6,986 bases of DNA. It comes from an uncultured Micrococcaceae bacterium. Lineage in GTDB: Bacteria; Actinomycetota; Actinomycetes; Actinomycetales; Micrococcaceae. Shown one piece after another: positions 6,289-6,986 of the stretch. The translations under genes and the position numbers were made by a program. The stretch's first letter is position 1; each line of letters begins with the position of its first letter. The DNA lies in assembly GCA_937896705.1 (NCBI GenBank), contig CALBOC010000007.1:1-6986 (forward strand), given 5' to 3'. The notes under the pieces were generated by a model. The model was not told where the DNA came from. It ran no database searches and saw only the letters and a program-made list of their open reading frames with translations.

Positions 6289-6986
6289 AAGATCTTTACC
6301 CTGCCCGACGTGGGCGAAGGGCTCACCGAAGCTGACCTGGTCAACTGGCTGGTCGACGTCGGCGACACGGTGACCGTCAACCAAGTCATCGCAGAAATCG
6401 AAACCGCCAAATCACTGGTCGAGATCCCCAGCCCCTGGGCCGGGACCGTCAAAGAGCTCTACGTGCAGGTCGGCGACACCGTCAACGTCGGCGATAACTT
6501 TTTTGCCATCCAAATCACCGCGGGCGCCACAGACGACGACGATGATGCCCCGGCCCAAGCACCCCTGGTCGGGTCCGGGCCCAAAGAAGATACCCCGGGC
6601 CGACGACGCCGTCGTCGCAAACCCGCCCCGGCGACAGCCTCCGAGGTCGAAACACCCGTTGAAAACGACCCCGAAGTCACCGAGGCCCCGGAAGAACTCG
6701 AACCCGATCCGACACCGGAGCCACCGAAGAAGTCTGACCTGTTTGCCAAAGTCTTAGCGAAACCCCCGGTGCGTAAACTGGCCAAAGATCACGGGCTGGA
6801 TCTGACCACGATCACCCCGACCGGCCAACACGGCGAGGTTACCCGCGATGATGTTCGCGCCGTAATCGATGGCGCCGCCTCGAGCGCCGCGGAACCGCAG
6901 GCCAAACCCGGTAAGGAAACCTCCGAGACCATCCCAGTCACCGGGGTCCGCAAGGCCACGGCCAAAGCGGTCACCGAGTCGTACAC
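6286..6986 (+). CDS. bkdC: 2-oxoacid dehydrogenase E2 component (dihydrolipoamide acyltransferase), N-terminal part
   Basis: The first ~233 residues of the E2 core, cut by the window end. E2 takes the acyl group from E1 on a swinging lipoyl arm and transfers it to CoA. Seen: one lipoyl domain at 1-78 with the lipoylated Lys42 in ETAKSLVEIPSP (39-50); a long charged, Pro-rich linker from about 79 to 154; a peripheral subunit-binding domain at about 156-195 (PPVRKLAKDHGLDLTTITPTG, then GEVTRDDV), which docks E1 or E3; and the start of the catalytic acyltransferase domain (IPVTGVRKATAKAVTESY). The ETAK(S/A) lipoyl motif resembles mycobacterial BkdC more than the ETDK usual in pyruvate complexes, which supports the branched-chain assignment. 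Only one lipoyl domain is present. The linker holds five consecutive Asp (83-87) and six consecutive Arg (106-111), which is unusual. The catalytic HxxxD site lies outside the window. Confidence 0.9.
   Translation, partial: MKIFTLPDVGEGLTEADLVNWLVDVGDTVTVNQVIAEIETAKSLVEIPSPWAGTVKELYVQVGDTVNVGDNFFAIQITAGATDDDDDAPAQAPLVGSGPKEDTPGRRRRRRKPAPATASEVETPVENDPEVTEAPEELEPDPTPEPPKKSDLFAKVLAKPPVRKLAKDHGLDLTTITPTGQHGEVTRDDVRAVIDGAASSAAEPQAKPGKETSETIPVTGVRKATAKAVTESY

Overview
The window looks like the chromosome of a moderately high-GC actinobacterium, probably of the order Micrococcales (Micrococcaceae-like). The reasons are the G/C-rich third codon positions, GTG and TTG starts, a gene that appears to be read from a leaderless promoter (TANNNT just before the ATG), and a branched-chain-type 2-oxoacid dehydrogenase operon whose proteins resemble mycobacterial BkdA/BkdB/BkdC. 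The genus cannot be fixed from this stretch. I see no mobile element, CRISPR array, tRNA or rRNA.

Left part (1-1252): the 5' end of a flavin-dependent aromatic hydroxylase of the 3-hydroxybenzoate 4-monooxygenase (MobA)/phenol 2-monooxygenase type runs leftward out of the window. It is divergent from an IclR-family regulator. Between them lie two matching 17-bp inverted repeats, TRTTC-N7-GAACW, set exactly 20 bp apart. They are the best candidates for the regulator's operators.

Middle part (1253-4114): a HisC/Pat-type PLP aminotransferase is read rightward from what looks like a leaderless promoter. It meets, stop codon over stop codon, a leftward FAD-dependent D-amino acid dehydrogenase (DadA-like). 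The dadA-like gene contains a perfect inverted repeat with 11-bp arms. A gap of about 450 bp without a convincing gene follows. It must hold the dadA promoter (leftward) and the promoter of the next operon (rightward).

Right part (4115-6986): a tightly packed operon for a 2-oxoacid dehydrogenase complex: E1 alpha, E1 beta (GTGA overlap) and E2 (TTG start, 21-bp gap), with E2 cut by the window end. It is most likely the branched-chain 2-oxoacid complex, but pyruvate specificity cannot be excluded.

Possible joint role (inference): the aminotransferase (L-amino acids) and the DadA-like enzyme (D-amino acids) both yield 2-oxoacids, which the neighbouring complex could decarboxylate to acyl-CoA. 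The hydroxylase/IclR pair is a separate aromatic-catabolism unit. No clearly new system is visible. The most checkable novelties are the tandem operator, the palindrome within dadA, the leaderless promoter embedded in a palindrome, and the charged linker of E2.
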